Shown: positions 15,690 to 23,533 of the stretch, one piece after another
Numbering within the stretch: position 1 is the first letter of the stretch
Layout: each line of letters begins with the position of its first letter
NCBI RefSeq assembly: GCF_004405105.1
Contig: NZ_SORW01000044.1
Span: 62,001 to 126,000 of the forward strand
Reading direction: 5' to 3'
DNA length: 64,000 nucleotides
Origin: Jeotgalibacillus sp. R-1-5s-1
GTDB lineage: Bacteria > Bacillota > Bacilli > Bacillales > Jeotgalibacillaceae
Made by a program: the position numbers and the translations under genes
The notes under the pieces: model-generated
Seen by the model: only the letters and a program-made list of their open reading frames with translations
What the model was told of the DNA's origin: nothing
The model's database searches: none

Positions 15690-15718
15690 TGAAACTATTT
15701 AACGAAAACTTGCGTCTG
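15690..15718 (+). promoter_or_regulatory. ECF-type promoter of sigma operon 4
   Basis: TGAAAC (15690-15695), 17-base spacer, CGTCTG (15713-15718). Best match in the window to the SigW/SigM/SigX-class consensus, upstream of an ECF sigma gene, so autoregulation is likely. Confidence 0.65.
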
Positions 15719-15736
15719 TAGGGTACGAAGGTTGGG

Positions 15737-16297
15737 ATGGGGGTTGTGTTTATGAATTCGGCCGAAAAAGGGTACGTGAGTGATTCGCATATGGAAGAGG
15801 TGATGGATGGCTACGGCGAGTATCTGATCCGCTTGGCTTTTCTTTATGTGAAGGATTGGTCTGCAGCGGAGGATATGGTGCAGGAAGTGTTCATTACTTA
15901 TTATCAAAAATCCAGTCAGTTTGAAAACCGTTCTTCTCTGAAAACGTATCTGGCCAAAATCACCGTCAATAAATGTCACGACCATTTACGGAGCTGGAAG
16001 AATAAGCGCTCAATGCTTTCAGTTTCGATGAAGCATCTTCTATCAGCTGATAAGTCGCCGGAGGAATCATTTGAACATCGTGAGACGGAAAATGAACTCG
16101 CGCTATGTGTGCTGGCGCTTCCGGTTAAATACAGAGAAGTCATCATTCTTTATTATTATCAGGAGCTATCCATCACAGAAATGAGCGGGGTATTGAGCTG
16201 TTCTGACAATACGGTTAAAACTAGGCTGAGGAGAGCGAAAAAGATTCTTCAAACGAAATTAGATGTGGAGACATGGGAGGGACTGCTGGATGAATAG
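15737..16297 (+). CDS. ECF RNA polymerase sigma factor (operon 4)
   Basis: 186 aa from ATG 15737 (ATG 15752 is also possible, with GGGGG before it). Region 2: AFLYVKDWSAAEDMVQEVFI and LKTYLAKITVNKCHDHLRSW; region 4: YYYQELSITEMSGVLSCSDN then TVKTRLRRAKK. Overlaps the next gene by 8 bases. Preceded by a good ECF promoter. Partner is the unusual anti-sigma with a signal-peptidase-like ectodomain. Confidence 0.87.
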   Translation: MGVVFMNSAEKGYVSDSHMEEVMDGYGEYLIRLAFLYVKDWSAAEDMVQEVFITYYQKSSQFENRSSLKTYLAKITVNKCHDHLRSWKNKRSMLSVSMKHLLSADKSPEESFEHRETENELALCVLALPVKYREVIILYYYQELSITEMSGVLSCSDNTVKTRLRRAKKILQTKLDVETWEGLLDE

Positions 16298-17084
16298 ACT
16301 GAAGCGCGAGATCGACCATCATATTGGCAAGCGTCCCCGGTTTACAAATGAACTGAAGCAACAAATCCTGATTGACATGAAGAAGTCTGAGCCATCGCCT
16401 GTTTTCTTTAAAAGAAACCTTGCTACTTTTAAATATGCGGCTATTTTATCAGTACTTTTAGTGTTCACCGCCACTTTTTTGTACACGGTTGTAACGGAAA
16501 ATAGTCAGGAGCTAACCTCTTCATCTGAGGAAACTTCGGTCATAAAGGATGATGATACTTCACCTGAAATTGAAACGTATTCAACGTACGAAGAGCCCCT
16601 GGAGTTACTGGATTATGGAAGTGATTCCATGGATAGAGGGAACCATGACTATACAGTCTATCCGCTCATTATTGACCCTTCGGCTATTGGAGTAGACGAC
16701 ATTTCAAGAGGTGACGTTGTGGCTTATGAATATGACTTTTTTGATGGCAAGCAACTGACCGTTTCAAGAGTGATCGGTCTACCGGGCGAAACGGTCGAAA
16801 TAAAAGAAGGTCAAATCTACATCAATGACCAAAAACTAGACACCTTTTACGGGAAAGTTCATAGATTGGGATTTGGTTCAAATGAAGAATATAACGAGGC
16901 TTTAAAAGAAAATGGAGCCGAGCAAAACCTGGACTCAATGAAAGACACCTACGCCCTATCAATCGATAAATTCCAGCTCGGAGAAAACGAACTATACCTC
17001 GCAGGAGACGACTGGTTCAGAGGTGTGCAGCACACGCAAGAAGTTTCTGAGCTGTATGGGAAAGTGTTGGGGTATTACAAATAG
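16290..17084 (+). CDS. anti-sigma factor with inactive signal peptidase I (S26)-like ectodomain
   Basis: 264 aa from ATG 16290. Residues 1-47 are a basic cytosolic anti-sigma-like tail, 48-68 a transmembrane helix, 70-115 an acidic Ser/Glu/Asp linker. Residues about 120-264 follow the S26 fold: box C-like ISRGDVVAYEY, box D-like SRVIGLPGETVEIKEGQIYI, box E-like LYLAGDD, then ELYGKVLGYYK, in the same order as the real signal peptidase at 31628-32164. The catalytic Ser-Met pair of box B is missing (VYPLI there) and the general-base Lys is Ser159, so it should not cleave. Inferred role: ligand- or peptide-sensing domain controlling the sigma factor. Confidence 0.75.
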   Translation: MNRLKREIDHHIGKRPRFTNELKQQILIDMKKSEPSPVFFKRNLATFKYAAILSVLLVFTATFLYTVVTENSQELTSSSEETSVIKDDDTSPEIETYSTYEEPLELLDYGSDSMDRGNHDYTVYPLIIDPSAIGVDDISRGDVVAYEYDFFDGKQLTVSRVIGLPGETVEIKEGQIYINDQKLDTFYGKVHRLGFGSNEEYNEALKENGAEQNLDSMKDTYALSIDKFQLGENELYLAGDDWFRGVQHTQEVSELYGKVLGYYK

Positions 17085-17113
17085 GAAAAAGCGTAGAATC
17101 GAGGAGATCTATA

Positions 17114-17524
17114 TTGGTGAAGTATGAGTGTAAGCAGGGTGTTCCATCGTTGGACGAATACAAATATTTATGCGAAGCGGTGGGATGGAAGGATTTCATG
17201 AATTTTGAGGTTGCGGAGAAGTCTTTGAAGAATTCGGTCTTTGGCGTCACGGTTTATGATCATGGACAGATCATCGGCATGGATAGAATCGTGGGCGATG
17301 GGGCGATCTATTTTTACATTCAGGACGTTGTTATTCATCCGGATGTTCAAGGTAAAGGGATTGGGAATGAGATTATGAATATTTTACTCGCGTATTTGCA
17401 AGAGCATGCACCGGAGAAAGCATTCATTGGATTGTTTGCCTCACAGGGAAAAGAATCATTCTATGAAAAATTTGATTTTAAGAATTACGCACCGAATATG
17501 ACGGGGATGTTTAGGGTGATGTGA
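17114..17524 (+). CDS. GNAT family N-acetyltransferase
   Basis: 136 aa, TTG start after GAGGAGA. Acetyl-CoA binding motif A VVIHPDVQGKGIGNEIM at about residues 74-90 and the motif B end FYEKFDFKNYAPNMTGMF. The N-terminal part (GVPSLDEYKYLCEAVGW) is typical of YpeA/ElaA-like small GNATs in Bacillus. It is followed after 14 bases by an SGNH hydrolase gene, so a two-gene unit is possible. Substrate unknown. Confidence 0.85.
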   Translation: MVKYECKQGVPSLDEYKYLCEAVGWKDFMNFEVAEKSLKNSVFGVTVYDHGQIIGMDRIVGDGAIYFYIQDVVIHPDVQGKGIGNEIMNILLAYLQEHAPEKAFIGLFASQGKESFYEKFDFKNYAPNMTGMFRVM

Positions 17525-17538
17525 GGAGGGGCGTATCT

Positions 17539-18096
17539 ATGCGAAAACTCGTTTGCTTTGGTGATAGTATTACCGCCAGACAGGAAGGTTTTTCAGAACC
17601 AATGTTAACAACGAAACTTAGCGACAAACTACAAGGCTATGAAGTTGTCAACGCAGGTGTAGCCGGCGACAATACTTTCGATGCATTAAAAAGACTTGAA
17701 CATGATGTGATGAGTCAACAGCCGGATTTGGTAACCGTTCTCTTTGGAGCGAACGATGCTGCTATTCACAAGATGGTGGAGTTAGGTGATTATCAATCTA
17801 ACCTTTTTAAAATGGTAAAACAAATTGGACCTGATCGAACGATTCTGATTTCACCTTCACCGGTAGATGAAGCTGTCCAATTTGCCAGAACAAACGGTAT
17901 CCTCAGCCGATACGTATCAGCTGTAGAGCAGGTAGCCAAAGAAACAGGCAGCCATTACATTGATTTTTTCTCCTATATGTTTGCTCAAAAAGATTATAAA
18001 GACAAACTAAAAGGCATAAGAAATGACGGTCTTCATTTTGGTGAGCAGGGGTATGATGTACTTGTCAGTTTGATACATAAGAAGATTGAAGCGTAG
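17539..18096 (+). CDS. SGNH/GDSL-type esterase
   Basis: 185 aa from ATG 17539, after GAGGAGGGG. Block I GDSIT with the nucleophile Ser at about residue 10, block II Gly in NAGVAGDNT, block III GAND, and the C-terminal Asp-x-x-His as DGLHF. No signal peptide, so it should act in the cytosol on an ester or acyl substrate that is unknown. The TAG stop (18094-18096) lies in a family A repeat. Confidence 0.87.
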   Translation: MRKLVCFGDSITARQEGFSEPMLTTKLSDKLQGYEVVNAGVAGDNTFDALKRLEHDVMSQQPDLVTVLFGANDAAIHKMVELGDYQSNLFKMVKQIGPDRTILISPSPVDEAVQFARTNGILSRYVSAVEQVAKETGSHYIDFFSYMFAQKDYKDKLKGIRNDGLHFGEQGYDVLVSLIHKKIEA

Positions 18097-18121
18097 ACTT
18101 AGTGTCTGTCCCTGAAGTCTA
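18093..18121. repeat. family A repeat carrying the SGNH stop codon
   Basis: GCGTAGACTTAGTGTCTGTC then CCTGAAGTCTA; its TAG ends the coding region. Confidence 0.75.
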
Positions 18122-18146
18122 AAATGATGTAAGAGGAGGGTTACGA

Positions 18147-19031
18147 TTGAGAAAAGTGAAAGTGGAACACATTGATGCCTTCAGTTCGATTCCGGAAAAA
18201 GGGAATCCAGCGGGTGTTGTGCTGAATGGGGAGGATTATACATCAGAACAGATGCTTGAAATCGCGAAAAAAGCAGGGTTTAATGAAACTGCGTTTATAC
18301 TTCCGTCACAAAGAGCTGATATCAGACTTCGTTATTTTACGCCTGGGGTTGAGATGAATTTATGCGGACATGCGACACTTGGTGCTGTTTACTGCTTACA
18401 TATGAAGGGTCTGCTAGAGCAACCGACGATAACAATAGAAACCAATGCAGGGATTTTACCTATAATGCTTCGTGAAGAAAACGGTCAGATATTCATCACA
18501 ATGCAGCAGGCACTGCCGAAATTTCATGCTTTTGGCGGCTCAAAAGCTGATGCAGCAAAGGCAATCGGCCTGAAGGAAGTAGAACTGGACGATGATTTGC
18601 CGATTATATACGGAAATACAGGTAACTGGACATTAATCGTTCCGATCAAAAAGTTAGAAAGCTTTAAGAGCATGGAGCCCGATACAGAGAGCTTTCCGGA
18701 TGTGTTGAATGAAATACCAAGCGCTTCAGTGCATCCCATTTGTCTTGAGGTGAGAGATGCTGACAATCACATGCACGCACGCCACTTTTCTGCACCGGCT
18801 TCAGGAACCATTGAAGACGCCGTAACAGGGACAGCATCTGCAGTCATGGGCGCATACTATCACCAATTTATTCATCCATCGTTACCTTTGCCGGCTACCT
18901 TAAAAGTGGAACAAGGGCATGAAATCAACAAAGACGGACAAGTTTTTGTGCATTTGAAACAAATTAATGATGGTATTGAAGTATCAATATCCGGAACAGC
19001 TGTTTATGTTAAGACGATTGAAATAGCGTAG
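18147..19031 (+). CDS. PhzF family isomerase/epimerase
   Basis: 294 aa, TTG start seven bases after GAGGAGGG. Two-lobed diaminopimelate-epimerase-like fold: IDAFSSIPEKGNPAGVV at the N-terminus with NETAFIL (catalytic Glu in the PhzF position), GHATLGA, and EDAVTGTASAVMGAYY in the second lobe. PhzF proteins isomerise small acids in phenazine and other pathways; here no pathway genes are near, so the substrate is unknown. The TAG stop lies in the next repeat. Confidence 0.88.
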   Translation: MRKVKVEHIDAFSSIPEKGNPAGVVLNGEDYTSEQMLEIAKKAGFNETAFILPSQRADIRLRYFTPGVEMNLCGHATLGAVYCLHMKGLLEQPTITIETNAGILPIMLREENGQIFITMQQALPKFHAFGGSKADAAKAIGLKEVELDDDLPIIYGNTGNWTLIVPIKKLESFKSMEPDTESFPDVLNEIPSASVHPICLEVRDADNHMHARHFSAPASGTIEDAVTGTASAVMGAYYHQFIHPSLPLPATLKVEQGHEINKDGQVFVHLKQINDGIEVSISGTAVYVKTIEIA

Positions 19032-19058
19032 AGTTGGAGTCAGCACCCAACTCTACGC
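19026..19058. terminator. family A repeat carrying the PhzF stop codon
   Basis: Perfect 12-bp arms GCGTAGAGTTGG (19026-19037) / CCAACTCTACGC (19047-19058) between convergent genes; TAG at 19029-19031 is the stop. Confidence 0.8.
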
Positions 19059-19063
19059 ATATC

Positions 19064-19684
19064 TCATAGCATTCGAAAAACCTCAATCAATATAAACCCT
19101 GCAATTCCCCACATAGAGACAGCTGAAATTTTGTTAATGATTTTCAGCCCTTTCCCGGCTTTATCAATCGTTTTGACGACTCTGCCTATGATGGCAAGCA
19201 GTGTGAAGGCGATCCACGAAACGAGAATACATGCCAGAGCGAATGCAATGAGTTCTGTTCGTTCTGCATATTGAACGGCGTTAATGCCGATTACCCCGAC
19301 CGTGTCTAAAATGGCGTGTGGATTGAGCAGGGAAATGGATAAAGCAAACAGGATTTGCTTTTTTACCGGGACCGCTTGTTTCTGATCGGAATCCCCTGCA
19401 TCTGAATGCCAGATCGTCCATCCTATATACATAAGAAAAATGAAGCCAAGGCTATATAAAATGACCTGAAGCTGGGGGATAGCGATCACAACGAGTGAAA
19501 CTCCTGAGACGGAAATGAGAATCAGCAGCGTGTCACACAGCGCGGCCGTTACGACAACAGGAAGTGCCATCACAAATTTCCTGTGAGCTGCACCCTGATT
19601 GAAGATAAAAATATTCTGTGGACCGAGCGGCAAAATCAAAGCCGCTGATAAAATAAAACCATGAATAAATGCACTTAAAATAAT
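19064..19684 (-). CDS. LysE family amino acid exporter, probable ATT start
   Basis: 206 aa if it starts at ATT 19684, six bases after AAGGAG on the minus strand. A TTG start at 19639 would remove the first half of helix 1; the family N-terminus (SAFIHGFILSAALILPLGPQ) is intact upstream and the frame is closed by TGA just before the ATT, so no ATG/GTG/TTG can encode it. Six helices with the PLGPQNIFIFNQG signature of the YisU/ArgO branch. It is divergent from a MocR regulator with shared operators, so its substrate is probably what the regulator senses. Exports basic or other amino acids. Confidence 0.78.
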   Translation of the reverse strand: MILSAFIHGFILSAALILPLGPQNIFIFNQGAAHRKFVMALPVVVTAALCDTLLILISVSGVSLVVIAIPQLQVILYSLGFIFLMYIGWTIWHSDAGDSDQKQAVPVKKQILFALSISLLNPHAILDTVGVIGINAVQYAERTELIAFALACILVSWIAFTLLAIIGRVVKTIDKAGKGLKIINKISAVSMWGIAGFILIEVFRML

Positions 19685-19735
19685 TGATCACTCCTTACTT
19701 GTTTCATCTTAAACGGTCATGTACAGTAAATGAAC

Positions 19736-19767
19736 AACCAATTGGTTGATTTTAGACCCAACCAATT
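19736..19767. promoter_or_regulatory. candidate MocR operators between lysE and mocR
   Basis: Palindrome AACCAATTGGTT (19736-19747) and a second half-site AACCAATT (19760-19767), 24 bases apart. MocR proteins often bind spaced repeats of this kind in divergent promoters. Confidence 0.55.
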
Positions 19768-19782
19768 TAAAGGAGTATACGT

Positions 19783-21183
19783 ATGGGATGGACACCGGAT
19801 CGTGCATCAGGCACACCGCTTTCTAAGCAAATACAAGGATGGATAACAGATCAGATCAGGCAGGGGGTTTGGCCTTCAGGAACCAGACTTCCCACTCAGA
19901 GAAAGTTAGCGGAACAATTAAAGGTGAACCGAAGCACGATTGTTCAGGTGCTGGATGAGCTGAAAGCAGAAGGGTTTTTAACCTCAAAAGTTGGAAGTGG
20001 AGTGTATGTAAGTTCAAGCGGGTGGGAGAATTTTTTGCGAAATACTTCTCCTGACTGGCGTACCCGAATCAGTCAGAGTGATTATCAGTCGAACATTCAA
20101 ACGATCCAGTTAATAAATGAACATGAGAAAAATCCAGACCTTATTCGGTTAGGAACAGGGGAGTTGTCTCCAGAACTTATACCATCTGATCAAATACAGC
20201 ATTCGCTAGGTGAAATAAATCTCGGAAGCAGGGATCTGGGATATTCTGAACCTAAAGGATCTTTAAGGCTGAGGCAGGTTTTGGTGCGGCACTTGAAGAA
20301 GTTCAACATTAAGTCTTTGGAGGAAAACATCCTCATCGTATCAGGTGGCTTGCAGGCTTTACAGCTCGTTTCGATTGGTTTGATTGGTTCGCAGGCTAAT
20401 ATCTATGTTGGTGGTCCATCGTACTTACATTCACTGCCTTCGATCCCGACTGAGAATATCCATTGGCATTCAGAAAATAGTGCTCCAGACGCGAAAAACC
20501 ATTCGTTTTTTTACACAATTCCAACTTTAAATAATCCAACAGGAACGGTTTTGTCCGTTGATGAACGACAGCGTATTTTAGATCGGTGTAAATCACTTCG
20601 ACTTCCGATTATTGAAGACGGCGTCTATCAGGAACTGACCTTTGAAGAAGCGCCACAATCTCTGAAGTCGCTGGATCTCAACGGACAAGTGTTGCATATT
20701 GGCAGCATGTCTAAAGTGTTTAGCCCTGGGCTGCGCGTTGGTTGGATCACGGGTCCTCAAGTTGTCATTGATCATTTAGCGGATCTGAAAATGCAGCTTG
20801 ATTACGGTAGCAGTGCGATCTCTCAGGAAATCGCTGCTCAGTGGCTGGAATCTAATCAATATCATCAGCATCTTGTGCAGCTTCGCCGGTCTTTAAAAGA
20901 AAGAGCTGCATATACAGAGGAAATTCTGACTCAGCACTTCATGGACATCGCTACATGGAACTCACCACAAGGTGGATTCTACATCTGGCTGAAAGTGAAC
21001 AAACCCGTCGTAACAAAAACGCTCTTTCAAAGAATGATCAAACGCAACGTCCTGATCAATCCAGGGTATATTTACGATCCGGGCGATTACCACCACCTGA
21101 GAATTTCATATGCATATAGCCGTTACGATGAAATTGAAAAGGGGCTGTTAGTGCTGGGGGAGGAGATTAGAAAATTAATGTAG
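19783..21183 (+). CDS. MocR family regulator (GntR DNA-binding domain plus aminotransferase-like domain)
   Basis: 466 aa, ATG after AAAGGAG. Residues about 10-75: GntR winged helix (GTRLPTQRKLAEQLKVNRST). From about residue 95: fold-type I aminotransferase with NNPTGTVLS, the PLP Lys in GSMSKVFSPGLRVGW (SMSK) and the C-terminal Arg in HLRISYAY. MocR proteins bind PLP or PLP-amino acid adducts and activate or repress a neighbouring gene. Divergent lysE suggests control of amino acid export. Stop TAG lies in a family A repeat. Confidence 0.88.
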   Translation: MGWTPDRASGTPLSKQIQGWITDQIRQGVWPSGTRLPTQRKLAEQLKVNRSTIVQVLDELKAEGFLTSKVGSGVYVSSSGWENFLRNTSPDWRTRISQSDYQSNIQTIQLINEHEKNPDLIRLGTGELSPELIPSDQIQHSLGEINLGSRDLGYSEPKGSLRLRQVLVRHLKKFNIKSLEENILIVSGGLQALQLVSIGLIGSQANIYVGGPSYLHSLPSIPTENIHWHSENSAPDAKNHSFFYTIPTLNNPTGTVLSVDERQRILDRCKSLRLPIIEDGVYQELTFEEAPQSLKSLDLNGQVLHIGSMSKVFSPGLRVGWITGPQVVIDHLADLKMQLDYGSSAISQEIAAQWLESNQYHQHLVQLRRSLKERAAYTEEILTQHFMDIATWNSPQGGFYIWLKVNKPVVTKTLFQRMIKRNVLINPGYIYDPGDYHHLRISYAYSRYDEIEKGLLVLGEEIRKLM

Positions 21184-21210
21184 ACTTCAGTTACAGACCC
21201 CAAGTTTACG
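21180..21210. repeat. family A repeat carrying the mocR stop codon
   Basis: TGTAGACTTCAGTTACAGAC then CCCAAGTTTACG; TAG at 21181-21183 is the stop. Confidence 0.7.
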
Positions 21211-21259
21211 AAACTAGCGTAAAATAGAACCATTCGTATAGATGAAGGGGGAAATTAAG

Positions 21260-21739
21260 TTGATCGATTTGTTTTTGTACAATTGGCAGGTGCGTGAGGA
21301 TTGGTTTGAGTGGTGTCAGTCTTTGACGGAGGAAGAGTTGTTTGCGAAACGAACTGGTGGAATGGAAAGTTTGTTTCAGAATCTGGTGCATGTCGTGGAT
21401 TGTGAGTTGCTTTGGATCAACCACTTGATTCAAGAGCCTGTGGTCTATGAGAAGCGAGATGCGATTCAAACGTTAGAGGACATCCAGGCTTATTCAGACT
21501 TCACAAAGACAGTGACAAAGCCGGTGATTGATAGCTGGAACGGTGAGCTTGAAGATCAGGTTGTTCACATCACGGGCAGAAATGGAAATGTGCGTTCCTT
21601 TACATATGGAAAAATCATTCGACACCTGATTTCACATGAAATTCATCATATTGGACAGCTGTCGATTTGGGCCCGAGAGATTGGAAAAAAGCCAGTTTCG
21701 TCAGATTTGATCGTGAGGAACTACAGATGTGGACTGTAG
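21260..21739 (+). CDS. DinB family protein
   Basis: 159 aa from TTG 21260 after AAGGGGGA; the longer frame from 21242 includes the ribosome site. Four-helix DinB/YfiT fold with conserved metal-ligand His positions: His in LVHVVDCEL (about 45) and HEIHHIGQ (about 130-137). Such proteins include thiol transferases and uncharacterised stress proteins; function here unknown. Its TAG stop is in the family A hairpin that follows. Confidence 0.82.
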   Translation: MIDLFLYNWQVREDWFEWCQSLTEEELFAKRTGGMESLFQNLVHVVDCELLWINHLIQEPVVYEKRDAIQTLEDIQAYSDFTKTVTKPVIDSWNGELEDQVVHITGRNGNVRSFTYGKIIRHLISHEIHHIGQLSIWAREIGKKPVSSDLIVRNYRCGL

Positions 21740-21766
21740 AGTTAAGGGTCTGTCCCTTAACTCTAC
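21736..21766. terminator. family A hairpin carrying the DinB stop codon
   Basis: Perfect 13-bp arms GTAGAGTTAAGGG (21736-21748) / CCCTTAACTCTAC (21754-21766), loop TCTGT. TAG 21737-21739 is the stop. Confidence 0.85.
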
Positions 21767-21781
21767 GCTGAGGTGTTGTTA

Positions 21782-22189
21782 ATGATCGAGTGGGTTGCTG
21801 GTTTTGAGGAGATGTATATTGTTATTTATTGTGTGTTGATTTTGTGGGTGAATGTTGATTATTTGAGGGAGGCTGCTCATCTTCGTGAGGGTCTTACTGA
21901 GATTGGTTCTGAGGATGAGTTGCTGTTTAACCCTCATCATTTTTCGATTGTGCTGATGGGCCTGGCGTTTAATTTTTTTCGCAGGTGGCTTGTTTATGTT
22001 TTGGCTGTGGTGTTGACTGAAAATGTTGTCGTGCTTGTTGTGTCGCTCATTCTTTTTATTGCAAGCTTATATGACACCCTGTTCAATTACACACTGGCCA
22101 AAATGAAGAAATCAAAAATAGGCTTGTATGTGGTGATGGCGGATGTTGTGTTTATTGGAGTGTTTGTTGTGTATGTGATGCTGAAATGA
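21782..22189 (+). CDS. four-TM membrane protein, unknown
   Basis: 135 aa from ATG 21782, seven bases after GAGGTG; a GTG at 21773 is part of that site. Hydrophobic helices at about residues 9-27, 57-78, 79-97 and 112-132, with an acidic loop (LREGLTEIGSEDEL) after the first. I recognise no family. Followed within 6 bases by a family C palindrome. Confidence 0.6.
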   Translation: MIEWVAGFEEMYIVIYCVLILWVNVDYLREAAHLREGLTEIGSEDELLFNPHHFSIVLMGLAFNFFRRWLVYVLAVVLTENVVVLVVSLILFIASLYDTLFNYTLAKMKKSKIGLYVVMADVVFIGVFVVYVMLK

Positions 22190-22194
22190 AAAGT

Positions 22195-22247
22195 GGGACG
22201 TATGCGTTGAATCATTCTGTCATTGAATGATTCAACGCATACGTCCC
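22195..22247. repeat. family C palindrome, 23-bp arms
   Basis: Perfect arms 22195-22217 and 22225-22247, loop TGTCATT, between convergent genes. Shares GGGACGTAT and GAATCATTC with the copy at 1709-1759 while the middle of the arm differs, so it is a family and not a simple duplicate. Confidence 0.85.
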
Positions 22248-22253
22248 TGTGCT

Positions 22254-22469
22254 TCATGTAAAGCGTCTGCAAGTGCCACAGTATGGGGTTGTATCTCCTC
22301 TTTTGATGACGTTATGGCAATGAGAACAGCGAATATGAGAAGAATCTTCATTATTCACGCCATCCCATCCCTTGGCCATCAATCGGCTAAACATGGACAT
22401 GGAACGAACCTCGTATTTAAAATACAGCCAAATGAAAAAACCACAAATGATGAGTACGAGATAGATCAT
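22254..22469 (-). CDS. membrane protein with C-terminal zinc ribbon
   Basis: 71 aa. One N-terminal transmembrane helix (about residues 3-17), then a short soluble part with paired Cys motifs CSHC (residue 48) and CGTC (residue 64), spaced as a small zinc ribbon. Probably cytosolic zinc knuckle on a membrane anchor. Function unknown; upstream gene is a separate DUF4064 protein. Confidence 0.65.
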   Translation of the reverse strand: MIYLVLIICGFFIWLYFKYEVRSMSMFSRLMAKGWDGVNNEDSSHIRCSHCHNVIKRGDTTPYCGTCRRFT

Positions 22470-22510
22470 CGTAACGCCTCCTATGAACCTGTGTGGTGTT
22501 CAAAAACGGT

Positions 22511-22876
22511 TTAATTCGCTGCAAGTGATGCTTCAGGACGTCTAACTAAACACATGATTCCCACAATCATGAACAGCACAGATTGAATCAGTGTAGCCCC
22601 CAACGTAAGCAAAAGCATGATAATCCCAGTGATCAAAAAGGTGACGCCGGCTGCTTTAGGGTTGTTTTTCATTTTAAAGAGTGCCGCGAGACCTGCCAAT
22701 AATCCTGCCAGGTGTACGGCCAACACGATCCACCCGTACCATAATTCAGTCACCTGAGGTAATTGTTCAGGATAGGATGTCCCTATGAATACAGCTAAAA
22801 ACAGTCCTGAGATAAGAACGAGTAATTGAAGAACAAGTGCCACGATCACGAGTACCTTTTCAACAGTTCGCTTCAC
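22511..22876 (-). CDS. DUF4064-like membrane protein
   Basis: 121 aa from GTG 22876 just after AAGGAGG. Starts KRTVEKVLVIVALVLQ, typical of DUF4064 proteins, with four hydrophobic helices (about residues 6-30, 46-65, 75-95 and 97-112). Short and single-domain; no known function. Confidence 0.65.
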   Translation of the reverse strand: MKRTVEKVLVIVALVLQLLVLISGLFLAVFIGTSYPEQLPQVTELWYGWIVLAVHLAGLLAGLAALFKMKNNPKAAGVTFLITGIIMLLLTLGATLIQSVLFMIVGIMCLVRRPEASLAAN

Positions 22877-22986
22877 CTGATAACCTCCTTTATTAGTGTA
22901 TATCAGGATTACGAACTTGATTGGAATTAGTTTCAAATTTTAGGAATATTATTCTTGTGTTTGGGAAATATCCTATAAGTATTTGA

Positions 22987-23457
22987 TTACCAGGCTTTCA
23001 AGCTTGTTCTCGTGTCATTCTTATCTGTGATGTATTCGATGCTTGTAAATCCAGCGTTTACTGAATGTTCGTGTAGTAACTCAAGTAGAACTTTATCTCT
23101 GCAATAGATGGTGACATAAGTACAGTCGACAACGAGTAAGACGAGTTCACACGGGCTTTCGAGAAACGCTTCATATGTCCTGATGTCAGCGGAGTGGCCT
23201 CGGGGATATGCCTGCAAGTCGCTGAAAATAAGATAGTATGAATCGTATTCAATGATGTTTTGAAATGTAGCTCCATCCATGATTTTAGGGCTCTCTGGAA
23301 AGAGATCGTCAGCTAGTTTTCCTTTCATCACTTTGTAGGACTCGCCATCGCCGATTTTTCAATCATAAGCAGTGACATCTAACGGTTTTAGTATTTCGTC
23401 AAGATATCTGCCGAATTGATTGGGGATCTCAAAACTGATTCCTCGTTTCATCATCAT
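22987..23457 (-). pseudogene. DUF2691-like gene interrupted by an in-frame TGA
   Basis: From ATG 23457/23451, behind AGGAGG, the frame reads MMMKRGISFEIPNQFGRYL then DEILKPLDVTAYD, meets TGA at 23361-23359, and continues as KIGDGESYKVMKGKLADDLF to a normal end near 22987. Both halves fit one DUF2691-like protein of about 156 aa. The TGA probably replaces a Trp codon (TGG). Simplest reading is a recent nonsense mutation; the 114-aa downstream frame alone lacks a ribosome site. Confidence 0.6.
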
Positions 23458-23476
23458 AAACCTCCTATCAAAAAAA

Positions 23477-23526
23477 GGACGCAATCCCAAATCCTTCATA
23501 AACCGAATGATTCAGAATATACGTCC
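23477..23526. repeat. degenerate family C palindrome
   Basis: Right arm GAATGATTCAGAATATACGT plus CC is well kept; the left arm (GGACGC..) has decayed. Lies after the oligopeptidase B gene. Confidence 0.5.
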
Positions 23527-23533
23527 CCATGCC

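Noticed and set aside
22987-23457. TGA in the DUF2691-like gene as a selenocysteine codon
   Set aside because: No hairpin of the bSECIS kind was seen after it and the family has no redox Cys at this place; a nonsense change of Trp is simpler.
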